A stretch of 64,000 bases of DNA from Lunularia cruciata (taxonomy: Eukaryota > Streptophyta > Marchantiopsida > Lunulariales > Lunulariaceae): assembly GCA_948567375.1 (NCBI GenBank), contig OX419757.1:12214001-12278000 (forward strand), given 5' to 3'. Below, in pieces: positions 1-10,839 of this stretch; position 1 is the stretch's first letter; each line of letters opens with the position of its first letter. The notes under the pieces are model-generated. The model searched no databases and was not told the origin of the DNA. It was given only the letters and a program-made list of their open reading frames with translations. The position numbers were made by a program, and so were the translations under genes.

Positions 1-654
1 CATGTTGGATATCTAACGTGAGGATATGTATGCATAAAATCGGAACAGAACTAACCCGGATTGACCGGCACTGCTCGAGCGCTGATGTGGTTGCGTCTAA
101 CTCACATTGTCTTCAACAGTTGCAACCAACTACTGACCTACTGTTAACACATTTGTGAAAGGCCCATCAGTGCAACAATGCCGAGCAACAATGTCACAAC
201 CATAACCTCGCTGAAACCAAGATTCTGAAAGGCATAACCCCGGATCCTTATCCCTGGTTGCGTAGAAGCATTCACATACTGAGTCTCCACCATCGAGTAG
301 CTTGCTATATGTGCAATGGAGGGCAGACGCCATCCGTAGAATGAGGAATCCACACGCACTTAGGACAGAACCCAGGCAGACTGAACTCATACCAGTCTAA
401 GCAACTCGGAATTGCCTCAAAACACAGTGCAAATCTACGGAAAGCGGAATTGATATACAATCCATGAAACGACGAAGATTGCGTTCCATATCAAGACCAG
501 TATGTGGCTGTAAGCACAGAAGCATCCGGTTCAAAGCAATGCGAAGTGGTAGAGTCTAGCGTTCATTCCACAGCAATGGAGCCCATAGAACAGCAAGGAA
601 ATTAGTGTTAGTTTCTGGTAGAGGGAAAGAACGACGTGCGACTGGACTAGATAG

Positions 655-848
655 TGTATATCACGGCTGTTCTACAACCGCATGCGTCCTAAGACACTCA
701 TCAGAAGAAGTTAGCAGCAGACTGTCATAGCAAGCCTGAACAGAAGAAGCACGATCGACTTCATCAGTGCCCACGAAGTGCCGAAGTAGCTGACGGAATG
801 CCAATACCCCTCGTACCGAGTTTCTGGTTTGCTCACGACTGCCAGGGC
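655..848 (+). repeat. Dispersed repeat, copy 1 (partner at 44309-44503)
   Basis: About 195 bp align in direct orientation with 44309-44503 inside TWD40-1 intron 10. The best-kept blocks are GACTTCATCAGTGCC near 757, GAAGTAGCTGA near 783 and the ACTGAGTTTCTG-like block near 815, with small indels between. Similarity stops abruptly at both ends. I do not recognise the family, and nothing in it looks coding. Confidence 0.6.
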
Positions 849-2244
849 AAACTCGGTTGCTTCAAAAGAGTGCCGCTTCCAAAGTGTAGCCCTGTAGCAA
901 TAACTAGAAACGACTGTGAAAGGTAGCTGTAGTTCATTTCACGTGGCCTTCATGTGTCACCATTGTTGTAGAAGGAAGTAGAAAGCAACCAAATATTCTC
1001 TGCGCATCCTTGGAAGAAACCTGTCGCCAACAGTCGGACCAACTCAGATGCAAACTAGAAACAAGATATTGACAAACAAATTTCGCAAAAGATATATTAT
1101 AACGTTCAGGTTCTTACATCGTCGTTGAACCTCGAGACGCAAATCCGAAAGATTGGTGTGACTCTTAGGAACAACTCAAATACATACAGCTAGTTTCGTT
1201 CAGTTGCCTGTCCTGCTATGGATGAATCATGTCCGATGAGAAAGTCGGCCAAAGAATTCTGATCGGGTTATAGGATCGATTGCACGTCAGAAACACTGGA
1301 GAAACTGTACTAGTGATCTCTGATTGCCGTAAATACTGCTTGACGAGACAGCTGATGAGATTCATATGACTGCAGTATATCTCCGAAGTAAATTCAGCTC
1401 TGTCGCAATTGCACCTGTACACCTCTTTACCACCATCTGAGCCTGGACATACCATCCGTCCTGGTCTCATCGACCTCTAGATCCGCACAGGTAAGCTTCA
1501 TGTGTGAGAGTCCATGTAACTTACCGTAAGGTCAGAGGCGTTGGAGGAGTACATAAATGACTGCAATCCATTACACTAATCTATGTGGTAAATTGCCAGT
1601 GCACGAGCGCCACTAAACTTGGACGGCACGATTACTGGCAGGGTGAAATTATTCTAAATAGTCTACTGGTAAGCAGTTGAGGTCTTCTTCTTCAATTGAA
1701 GTCAAAGTATGACAATTGCCCACAATCCACATTCTGAACATATTGTGACAACAGCTTTGATGCGAAAAATTGATTGCGACTGGTAACCAGCCTGATGCAT
1801 CGGCTGGCTTTTTACACATTCAAAGCTCTGCGATGAGCAAGAGCACATGAGAGCCTAAGTTGTAGTAGATGCTGGCCGGCCTGCGGCGTTGCGGAGTAAA
1901 GGCTTCAGTATCCGAATCGACGTTCTCCAGGAGCACTATACTAGTTTTGGAGCTCGAGAACGGATACAGAACCTCATCAGGGTAAGATCGCGGTTCGTGC
2001 AGACCAGTTGAAATCATCGATCCCTCAGGCATAGTACAGATAGTTCAACCTGCGAGTCCTTCCCTCCTCATCGGCAGTCACATCTTCCTCTGAAGCGTTG
2101 GTGGTATACTTCGGCGGCCACAGGATGGTGTGTGTACTTGTTCGCTTTGTCTGAGACAGGTCAAACATGGAACATTGTTAGAGAACCTAGGCCCTTCTTG
2201 TAATCATGGACGTGAAGTTCGGGAAACTCTCGCTGAGAATGAAA

Positions 2245-2573
2245 CTGAAAAGAAGGAAGAGAAAAGAAAGAATTATTGAAAATTGAAATTCTCACAGTCC
2301 AACAATTGGTTCGTAAAATACCTTCAGCCGCAGTCCACCTTTCTTCATGACGAGAGACTTCAGGTGAATTCTCGCTTCATTGATGTTTTCGACGTATCTT
2401 CTGAACTTCTGCACCTTTTGAACTCTACCAACGCTTTTCTTGTGGCTTTCGACCAACAAGTAGACGTGTTCCTGCTTTGTCGGGGAGTCCAAGACATCCG
2501 CTATGATCACAGCTCGCGATAACCCATGAAACTTCTGAGGTAATTCCTCCATAATTGTCTCCAGGTCGGACAT
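2245..2573 (-). other. Possible coding exon plus small intron, unidentified
   Basis: On the minus strand 2296-2573 is open for about 92 codons and rich in charged residues, with a KVQKFRRYVENINEAR-like helical stretch. It is followed by a plausible donor (GTGAGA at 2295) and, 51 bp later, a strong pyrimidine tract ending in CAG at 2245. That exon-like edge is the only support. I do not recognise the protein, the frame closes soon after the acceptor, and no convincing neighbouring exons were found. It could be chance or a gene relic. Confidence 0.2.
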
Positions 2574-4105
2574 TCTGTCAAAGAAGTTTGTAATGAGCAG
2601 AGCCCTAGAGATAATTCTTTCGAAGGATCCAAAGAATTAATCTTTGGCAATATTGATCAGCACCGGTCGACCTTCTAGAGAATTAAACTGGCATGAGGTA
2701 ATGCCTTGCTTCACATAACGCTCAGGTGTGGCTAGTCAGCGTCGAGCTCAGAAGCATGGGACAAGTACAGTTGAAGTAGGAAGGAGCACACCTATCATTC
2801 TCAAATTTGAACTCGACCTACGGGGGAATGGTGACCGATAGTTATGGAGACCGACACTTTTGCAGGGTTAGCTGATGCGTGTATAACGTCTACTCCCCTC
2901 CAACCGAAACGAGTGAAGGAGCGCGTTGATGTTGTGTTGTTTGTTGCTTTTGGAGTCCCTGCTGCAGTCTGGCAGCGTTGCTGCTGCTGTTGCCAGTCTA
3001 CTGGTAATAGGAACGGCTCTTGATGCTGTCGACTACTTTCAGCCATGGATGCCCACCTGGTTCTGATGCTCCTGGTTCTGCGGGATCGAACTCTCACGAG
3101 CACGAGCTCTCTGTCTGTCTATTTTGGCAGTAGTGCACACAACGGTAAGTGGGACCAAAGTTCACCAGATCTCTGAACCTGCCCTGACTTCTATCTGCAA
3201 GAGGACTGATACTTCAACGAATCCGTCTTCGAATCTTGGAAGAAGAAGAAAGAGTGTCATTTCTCTTGCGAAAGCTCCTGTGTCTGCGTGTCATAAACTT
3301 CAATAAACAATCCATACATTTTGCCCTTGCACTCAGAAAATGCCATGTCAACGACCAATTTTGATGATCATTGATACATGTGGACGTCCACTTTTCGTCA
3401 GCACCGGATTGACCGACAACTTGATCTCATCCACGGCTTGGAACGCCCGTTTGATCGCCCCTCACCTTTGGCATATTTTGTAACTTCACGAGTTTTACGA
3501 ATCTCATTGTCAGTCAGTGCTGGACAACTTTTCGTCTTTGACGGTCAATGGCATTCTTATTGATCGTACGACCGATGTTGCAGACTGATCTCCTTTACTG
3601 ATGACAGACTTGTTTCTGATAGGAACCCTCAACGGTACCAGGTACAGTGCTGGTCTGCTTGGTTTCTACACTCAAATACTCTGGGGTCCATCAACTGCAA
3701 AAGCCAGACTCACGCCGTCCAAATTGATTTCTACGTGGCGCCGCTGATATTGGGACTGCGATATCCAACTCATAGTGATCTTGTAAGACGAACATTTACT
3801 TCACATGGCATCTTTACATCAGCAATAGCGAGCGAGTAAATTTGCCACTTGCCCCATAAGGTCTCCACCAAGGTAAATGCTCTCCAACCCTAAGATCCAA
3901 GTAATATAAGGGCAGATGGGAGGTTTCATAGACATTGCAATAATTGGCCTACGAACTCGTGAGCAGAAACTGCTAAAACGACAAAGCCAGAAGCTGGAGG
4001 AGGCGCTTGTTGGGGTAGTACGTCAACTGGAGTAAATTGGAAACAATTGCAATTGAGAGGACTGCTAAATAGTTTTTTATTGCCAAACGGCCAATTAGAG
4101 AAAAA

Positions 4106-5447
4106 GGCTACCGTCTACGAAAAATGAAGGATGGGAAGACCCCATCAAGCCGTTCAAGGGAGAGACAAAAAAGGTAACATGAGGCTAAGCCCCAATAGAG
4201 TCGGTATGAGAAATCTGCCCTACCGCACCTAAGAGATCCGAGCTATGCAAGTCGTACGGTCTACACACAACTGGAGCATCCGAAGAAACATCACCTAATG
4301 TGATTGCTCTCCTATGGATTGCACCAGCCACTGCACTCTGTAGAGCAATGGACACATGCTGTCTAAAGTAAACTACAAAGTATGAGAGTGAGAGTGGTAC
4401 CCCCTGACGCCTAACATGATAAGCTCTCGTGCACTCCCTCACAAATGTGTCAAATGCCGTGTCCATCGCTCCATATACTTCCAAGGCTAGAGGAACAAAG
4501 AGGTGACCTCGCTGCATGCTCCTATACTTGGAGACCTTGCGACCTGCTGCTGCACTCGCCGTCCATCCAGGGGGATGGGTAATCACTCCCTTTGAAACTG
4601 TATCCCGCGTAGGGTCGGTGACCACGACATCCGCTACTGTCACCTGGTCATCTCGGACCAAGTATAAGTCTGCCCTGACATGTGATGTCTGCAACGCATA
4701 CAAACACTCCCTCCAAGCTAAGTATCCACTCTCTCGTGCCATAGCAAACACTATGTCTCTAATGGCATCATGTGTAGCTATACTCTATCCTCCAAAAGGA
4801 CACCGTGTCATGTGGACCGCCGCTGCATCTAGTGTAGAACCACACTCACAAGTGAGTAGTGAAGATGCAGATGGGTGGACCAAACCTAGGCAAAACCTCA
4901 TCGCTGTAGAGAAAGTAGCCGGTGCGAGTTGGAAAGCCCTAATGCATGGTTGAGCTAGGATCCACGAGCATGCACCCTTGCCGGAGCAAGAGCGTAGACG
5001 TGCTCTAGTAGCTTGAGGAATGGACGAGTCAACTAAGAGAGAATGTAGCGTATGCTCACACTGTCGCTCCATCAAGGAAGACTGTAGACCCTTAGTCCAA
5101 TCTGACGATAGTGAAGCAAAATGATGGAAAACCCTCTTGTGCTCATGGGGATAGACTATATCTAGTCTGCCGCAATAACACTTGGAGAGAAAAGGATCCT
5201 CCCTCCACCTCTGTCACATAAGTCTCCAAAACCGGCCTATCAGCAACCACAAAATGAGAAGCAAGTAGGGGTGCTGATTAGATAAGTAGATAGTGGTAAC
5301 GGCCAATTAGATAGTGCAAACGGCCAATTAGATAAGTAGATAGTGGTAAATAGATACTTGGTGTATAAAGGAAATATAGATATTTTGTCTCTCCCTTGTA
5401 CAGCTTGATGGGGTCTTCCCATCCTTCTTGTGTTCTTTGCAGTCGGT
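4106..5447 (-). mobile_element. Non-LTR retrotransposon 3' segment bounded by inverted copies of a terminal module
   Basis: The segment carries the C-terminal coding part of a non-LTR element on the minus strand (4185-5075) and a 3' tail at its left end. The tail (4106-4170) recurs inverted at 5383-5447, with 43 of 45 core bases identical. A second, decayed copy of the same element starts at 53025 with the same tail-to-ORF spacing, so the left tail truly belongs to the element. The right-hand tail is best read as a second, 5'-truncated insertion in the opposite direction. An alternative is a short TIR-like derivative. Short GGCCAATTAGA repeats occur near 4089, 5292 and 5319. Confidence 0.7.
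4185..5075 (-). pseudogene. Non-LTR retrotransposon polyprotein C-terminus (zinc ribbon plus nuclease-like domain)
   Basis: One minus-strand frame runs for 296 codons with a single internal stop (4785-4787). The first third carries a zinc-ribbon-like motif (CECGSTLDAAAVHMTRC, about 4795-4845), followed by a domain with RADLYLV and ADVVVTDP, which recalls the PD-(D/E)XK-like C-terminal domain of plant and algal non-LTR elements. In such elements this region follows the reverse transcriptase and is thought to act in target cleavage; that assignment is from family memory. Sequence is GC-richer and far less decayed than the copy at 53-57.5 kb. The RT part is missing from this copy; an RT fragment lies nearby on the other strand. 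Confidence 0.65.
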
Positions 5448-5800
5448 TTTCTCCTTGCTTTTGGGGTACTTTACATGTATCTTACAATGTCTGTAGGGTT
5501 CCGCACTATATATATGGGAGTACACGCCCGATACTCTAATCTTACTGCTTTATAGGAGAAACCAAATTGGGGTCCATTGTTAGACGAGTAATCAAGTGTC
5601 ACATTGAATTGAAATTAGGGTAAATACTTCATCATCACACAATCATTTTGCACATGCTCTACTACACTCTCGGCATTTCTCTGCATTTCTCAACGGTGTT
5701 CCATCTGATTTGGTTTTTGAGCACATACAATATTGCCCTCTACCTAGATACTCCAAATTTTAGTTTCCTTTGCTTTACTTTTAGTCAATGCAATGTCTCC
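5448..5800. other. Spacer between two non-LTR remnants
   Basis: No gene is seen. A CTATATATATGGGAG stretch near 5508 could be a TATA box, but nothing downstream is an intact gene. From about 5648 the plus strand is open by chance through degraded retroelement DNA. Confidence 0.4.
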
Positions 5801-5957
5801 ATGTGCCTATGGTACAGCTCATTTGTTGGGTGCTTCTTGTCTCCTAGCTCTTTCATAGGAAATGTCAAGTGTGCACCTCCATGTGCCTATGGTACAGCTC
5901 ATTTGTTGGGTGCTTCTTGTCTCCTAGCTCTTTCAAAGGAAATGTCAAGTGTGCACC
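5801..5957 (+). repeat. 80-bp tandem duplication
   Basis: Units 5801-5880 and 5881-5957 are adjacent and nearly identical; the one difference I see is T/A at 5856/5936. The duplicated stretch encodes the N-terminal edge of the RT remnant (a GTAHLLGAS-like segment). As 80 is not a multiple of three, the duplication shifts the frame. The near-identity contrasts with the heavy decay around it, so the duplication is young. Confidence 0.9.
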
Positions 5958-6480
5958 CTGTTAATAATGGGGAGTTTTCATTTGTTTATTATCAAATCCT
6001 ATTTGCTTATAGATTTGAACTTCTTTTCATCTCTCTTGTTTCTCCATCAATATGTTGTGGATACTCCAAGGGGATGCAAGAAGGTTTTTGCTACCATTCA
6101 AGCATTTTTAACTGTCCATCCAAATTGGGTAATGGTCCAAGTTGATGTCTCCAATGTCTTCAATACCATTTCACAACCCATGTTTCATGCTCTTTGTGCA
6201 ACAAGAGATCAAGTCCACAATTGACCCCTTTTGTCCATACATTATATGGTATCAAGAAACCTTTGTTATAGACTCACCATACTATTATAGGAGAGTTCAC
6301 ATGCCAAGGGATACTCTAAGGGTCTCTTTTTGCCATAGCATACTACGTGCGCCAGAGCCTAGAGGAGCATCAATGGAGTTGGACCCATAGAGAGGAGAGG
6401 TTGGGAGATAGGTCAGACTTCTTCATCTTTCACGCTCTCTTAGGCCCTATTGATATCATCCATGGCTCTTAAACATCCTA
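5880..6480 (+). pseudogene. Non-LTR reverse transcriptase fragment
   Basis: Fragments of a non-LTR RT are spread over the plus-strand frames: AHLLGASCLLALSKE near 5895, HPNWVMVQVDVSNVFNTIS with the motif A aspartate at 6144-6146, and FAIAYYVRQSLEEHQ near 6331-6375. The order matches the RT family that precedes the zinc-ribbon/nuclease-like C-terminus, so this and 4185-5075 may derive from one family, now in opposite orientations. Stops and frame changes make it non-functional. The YxDD motif is not visible. Confidence 0.65.
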
Positions 6481-6505
6481 GTGTAGGTGTGGTAGGTGGT
6501 GAGGG

Positions 6506-6890
6506 GTGCATGATGGACTACCTACTAGCCAACTACTTGCTACTACACAAACTAAGTCTAGCATGATGTTGGAGACGGCTCAGCTGATTATGCGTTATCC
6601 TTTGTTTTCAACCAGTGACATGTATACATTGGGAGTTGACCCAATCTTAGTATTTAGGTTGGCTGCCACGCTTTGTGAGAGTAGGGATGATGTGGTCCCT
6701 ACTACTAGAGCAGAGGTGGTTGCTAGTGGATTTGACTTGGTTGAGGAGCATGGGATCCACTCAACGATCAGTGGTTTATGGCCGGCAGCAACGGCTAGAT
6801 TGGAGGAGTTACCAACTAGACCGGCCTTTGAGCAAGCGTGGTTTACACTTAGGGTTGTCCTATTGGATAACCATAGGGGGATTTTTATTT
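6506..6890 (+). pseudogene. Unidentified 5' coding remnant of the methyltransferase element
   Basis: An open stretch of 134 codons upstream of the protease contains LPTRPAFEQAWFTLRV near its end and is followed by a poly-T run (6890-6897). I do not recognise a gag or other domain. It is likely part of the same polyprotein because it leads straight into the protease region on the same strand. Confidence 0.35.
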
Positions 6891-6917
6891 TTTTTTGGTG
6901 GGACCTTTAGGGAAGGT

Positions 6918-7240
6918 CTATACACCATAGAGTGTCTTACTTGACTCTGGTGTGTAGCTCCTTATGTTGGGGAAGGTTGCAATTGTTGGTCTAGAGTTAT
7001 GGAAGACTAATGTGGAGAGATGTCCATTTCAGATCCAGACATTTCTAGGTGGTGGTTCTACATAGTATATCACATGTGGAGAGTTGGTTGTTCAAATTCC
7101 GCCTGATCATCCGACTAATAGCTCTATGATGAGAGCTCAAGCCATTGCGACCATAATTGAGTAATATAATGTGTTGGTTGTGGGAGTAGTGTTATACTCC
7201 ATGGGTTTAGTATTGACTATTGGGAGGAGATAGCCTCCTA
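6918..7240 (+). pseudogene. Retropepsin-like aspartic protease remnant
   Basis: The expected catalytic Asp-Ser-Gly triplet is present at 6943-6951 (GAC TCT GGT), followed in another frame by GKVAIVGLELW and IQTFLGGGST, then a PPDHPTNSS-containing segment. The layout resembles Ty3-type proteases lying just before further polyprotein domains. Several stops and at least one frame change inactivate it. The assignment rests mainly on the DSG motif and its position before the other domains. Confidence 0.5.
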
Positions 7241-7639
7241 TAGACTAGGTTGGAAATTTGGTGAAGGATAAGTATGTCGCCTACTAGTATGCTTGAGTAG
7301 TGGCAGTCTTGGCTCACTACAGTCTGAGACCATGGCGGCATTAGTTTTAGCTTTTAGTGGTGTTGTTACTTGGCCTGGTGACTTATTGGAGTGGAACACC
7401 ATGCAGAGGATACTCTAGTACCAAAGGAGATCACTCAAATTTGGAGTATGAGTAGGATTGTTCCATCCACCTTGGATGTTCCATTATGGAGTTCAGAGGA
7501 GGCATTGCAGCATCATACAAATCAATTGGTGCAGTAGGCTTGGGGTGAAGTCTTTGTACCACCAGAAGACCAGTGTGAAGATGAGCCTCCAAAGTCAATT
7601 ACCTTGACACCTTTAGATACCACACTCATTGCTTGGCAG

Positions 7640-8612
7640 TATCCAATTGAGGGAGTATGTCTATTGGAGTTGTTTGGTGGGATTAGCACTGGACTAGTTA
7701 CGGTACAACAAGCGGGTATATGATTATAGAGGTACTTGTATGTGGAGAGAGATGAGACTACTTGACGAGTCTCTCTCCATCATGTGGCACACTTGGCCTA
7801 TCGGTATCCTAAGTTATTACCGATGTCAATAGTTAGGGGTTGCCAAAAGGTCCTACTAGTAGACATTTCTTTGTTGGGAGCGCATGATCTAGAGAGACAT
7901 GGGCATGTTCATTTGGTATTTTTGGATGGCCATGTTAGAGACATACACGTGTTGGCCAAGGTTTGGGTCTTTAGGATCCTTGTTCTAGTGTGTTTTGGCA
8001 GATGTTATGGATACTATGACATCTCCAGGTTCATTAGTCCATTTCTCTAGCTTACCTTTTGGAGAACATCCCTTTGATGGGTGATTCTCATACCAGAGTG
8101 GTGGCAAGTACACATCAGGTCCATTCTTGGATGGGACTTGTCATGTTGTTAGATGCAGCTAGAGTGGGATCACGGGCTCATCGTCTTCATCTTTGGTGGA
8201 TGAACCTCTTACCCAAAGAGGTTCTATAGCATGCTTATGATGGGATTCAACGACTAGACCATATCATTGTTAATGATATCTTGGATGTTGGGCATTAGTC
8301 TCAGATGGTGGTAGTGGCTGATAGGTCACCTATGGCAATGGTGATCCTAGTTAGACAGCTTGGAGCCACTTTTCACACACTTATGAGTTTCCCAAGCTCC
8401 CATGTTTTTCAAGAAGGAGGTCTTGGACTTGTTTGGGACTCATAGTTATAGTAGTTGGTGGACCCCAATGCCAATTAGAGAGAAGGGGTTGTTGCACCTA
8501 TATTACCATTGTTCTAGCCGTGTTAGAGGCATCAAGGTGTCAAAGTGTTTAATTAGGCTATGGACCTAAACTATTTGACCTGGATTGTGAGCCTTGGTTT
8601 GGGAGAGCAGCA
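7640..8612 (+). pseudogene. Retrotransposon-borne C5-cytosine DNA methyltransferase (degenerate)
   Basis: The core motifs of a C5-DNA methyltransferase appear in order. Motif I, LLELFGGISTGL, is at 7661-7696. The catalytic Pro-Cys loop is at 7924-7935 (GWPC), followed by TAG where Gln is expected. Motif VI is ENIP at 8062-8073. A motif VIII-like SRAHRLHLWWMNL lies near 8163-8200. A C-terminal AMDLNYLTWIVSLGL is at about 8557-8601. Motifs IV to the C-terminus share one frame; motif I is in another, the switch falling in a T run at 7917-7923. Most stops fit C-to-T change. The family transfers methyl groups to cytosine-5. It sits between protease and RT of a Ty3-type element, so it was probably part of the polyprotein. 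It is certainly inactive now. Confidence 0.8.
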
Positions 8613-8939
8613 TAGGATGCACTTGATAGGTATCACCACTTGGACACTTGTGAGCTTTGTGTCTATCAAGATGATTCAGGCACATGTTGGGAGTGATCGA
8701 GCAAGTGGGCATGGTATTCTTGGGATATAGCCAATGGCTACTAGGGAGAGTGGTCTACTTGGAGTCCATCTAGGTGAGCGTGAGCTACTTGGATTACACC
8801 CTTGGTCTACTTGGGATGTAGCTAAAAGGACATATGGAGCTTGCAACTAGATTGGAGGGAGTTTTTCACATTGTGGTTGGGAGCATGACACTATTGCTCC
8901 CAAGGGTCCAATGTAGCTAGTCAGTACATCTTCCACTCC

Positions 8940-9720
8940 TACAATAGTTACAAAGGATAATTGGGAGTTAGATCTTGGACCCAAGCATACATGAGAGGAA
9001 AGACGGAGAGTTTGGAGGTTCTTGAGGAGCTACATAAGTTGTTTTGCCTTCCGTATGAAGGATTTGGGTGCTCTAAAAGGACTTGGTATTCAGAGTGAGC
9101 TAACTAGCAATATTCCAATTTTTTGACGTCCCAACAAATATAGTGACATGAAGCAAGCATTGATTCAAAGCCGTAGTAGTGACTTTTTTTAGGCTAGTTT
9201 GGTGGAGATTTCACATGGAGGGTATGCATCAACTATAGTGATGCCAGCCAAGAAGGATATGCATGGTAACTACACAGATAGGTGGATGTGTGGAGATTAC
9301 CATCCTATCAACCAATAGACTAGGGCTGATTGGTATGCCATGCCTACATCGGAGGAGATCTTTGATGCAATTGGGCATGCAAAAGTCTTTAGTACTTCGG
9401 ATCTCCAAGTAGGATATCATTAGTTGCCAATCAGAGAGGAAGACAAGTCCAAGATAGCGTTTTGGGCAATTGATCCTCATGGCAAGGATGTGTTATATCT
9501 GTGGAGGTTCTTACCATTTGGGTTAAAAAACACTCTTGTTGAGTTCCAGAGGATCATGGATAGGATCCTAGCTGGATTGGATTTTGCTTGGTGCTATATT
9601 GATGACATTTTGGTTTATAGCACTATTATGGAGGAGCATGAGATATAGTTGTTGGAGGTGTTTGAGAGGTTGAGATTTCATGGACTCAAATTACATCTTG
9701 GGAAATATAGGTCTTCCACA
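8940..9720 (+). pseudogene. Ty3-type reverse transcriptase
   Basis: Conserved RT blocks follow one another on the plus strand: HGGYASTIVMPAKKD near 9208, RWMCGDYHPIN near 9280, KVFSTSDLQVGYH near 9382 (motif A, STLDL-like), WRFLPFGLKNT near 9503 and YIDDILVYS with the YIDD catalytic pair at 9595-9606. The frame is interrupted by TAG codons near 9319 and 9421, as from CAG or CAA by C-to-T change. The catalytic YIDD itself is kept. An N-terminal leader (FAFRMKDLGALKGLG, near 9045) links it to the methyltransferase upstream. Confidence 0.85.
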
Positions 9721-9734
9721 AGCAAGTTGACTAT

Positions 9735-10330
9735 TTGGGTCACACTATCTACCTTGGAGGACTTGGTGTTCAGCAAACCAAGGCGGAGGCTATTGTAAGT
9801 ATTCCTCAACCTACGTATGTGAGCAAAGTGCAAGCATTCCTTGGGTTGGTAAACTTCTATTCCCATTATAGTAGAGGATTTAATGCCATTGCCAAGGCCT
9901 TGACAAATCTGACCAAGCTTACACAAGAGTGGTGTTGGGGAGATGAGCAAGAGAAAGCTTTTGTAGAGCTCAAAGAGAGGTTGACATCTACTCTTATTTT
10001 GATGAGATCAATTAGAAGATAACCATTTCAAGTATATATTGATTGGAGTATGTTGGGGCTTGGAGCAGTGCTCACCCAACATGATGATGAGGAGAAAGAG
10101 TTTGTGGTGGCCTATCCTAGTCGCTCCAACAATTCAATGAAGGTGAAGTATAGTTCATAGGATGGAGAGTGCTTGGTAGTAGTTTGGGCAATAGCACATT
10201 TTTATGTAACCTATATGGTAACCCCTTTACTCTCATCAATGATCATCAGCCACTAAAGTGGTTGATGGAGTCCGGCAAGCTTTCAATGAAGCTTGCATGA
10301 TGGGCTCTGATTTTATAGGAGTATGATTTC
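9735..10330 (+). pseudogene. RT connection and RNase H remnant of the same element
   Basis: The region starts with a thumb/connection motif (MGHTIYLGGLGVQ, 9735) and VQAFLGLVNFYSHY near 9828. RNase H pieces follow: DWSMLGLGAVLTQHDD near 10040, YAS-like AYPSRSNNS near 10110, DGECLVVVWAIAHF near 10164 and a DHQPLKWLMESGK-like stretch near 10243. It ends with EYDFMVIHKLGVVNHDPYG at about 10320, the usual end of the RNase H/linker part. Stops and small frame shifts are present. Confidence 0.75.
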
Positions 10331-10839
10331 ATGGTTATTCACAAACTTGGAGTGGTGAACCATGATCCATATGGGTTGAGAAGAAACCCATGTCCCAGCC
10401 AACAGGATCAGATTGGAGCATGTTGGCATGGGGAGACAAATGAGGAGATGGTGCTAGGTTGGCATGCATCTACCTTTCTCTGTATATTCTCTGAGGCTTT
10501 GGTGGTATCTCTCTCAGCACATACAAGAGGAATTATTGAGGTCACATATCCAAAGAGTGGAGATAGTGGTATAGTTCAGCGGGACATTCATGATGATGTC
10601 TTAGTGATGGACTATCTTTGCATTGGTGTTGCGGGTAGCATAGTTGGGGCCAAGGAGAGAGACCATGTCTTCAGTGAGCCATGCAGTTCAGATTGGAGGG
10701 CAGACACCTTCTTTGTGTATGGGAGGATGGTAGAGTGTGAGTAGTACCACTTCCGTCTTAGAGACCACAGTTGGTGTGTCATGCTCATGAGGAGCAAAGA
10801 GATTTTGGAGTAAAGCATACATATAGCTTACTCTAGAGT

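Larger units (their letters stand above)
1..4105. other. Low-copy region without a confident gene
   Basis: Mixed-composition DNA unlike the AT-rich transposon DNA that follows. Only short open frames are seen, none matching a protein family I recognise. It contains a dispersed repeat (655-848) and one possible minus-strand exon (2296-2573). It resembles the introns and flanks of the TWD40-1 gene in composition, so it may be intergenic or intronic DNA of a host gene whose exons lie outside the window. Confidence 0.5.

Noticed and set aside
2801-3103. First exon with a Gln-rich N-terminus (minus strand)
   Set aside because: A start and a short Gln run exist, but no clear donor or continuing exon was found and the sequence matches no family I know.
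4106-5447. Class II DNA transposon with 45-bp terminal inverted repeats
   Set aside because: The termini look like TIRs, but the coding part is a non-LTR C-terminal domain, the left tail is shared with another copy that lacks the right one, and no flanking target duplication is evident. Two tails in opposite orientation explain it better.
5648-6145. A 165-codon hydrophobic membrane protein on the plus strand
   Set aside because: The frame is an out-of-frame reading of AT-rich RT remnant and includes both copies of the 80-bp duplication; no family features.
7917-7960. Loss of the methyltransferase catalytic Cys
   Set aside because: In the frame continuing from 7784 the Pro-Cys appears missing, but a frame switch in the T run restores GWPC at 7924-7935; the defect is a frameshift and a stop, not a substitution of the Cys.
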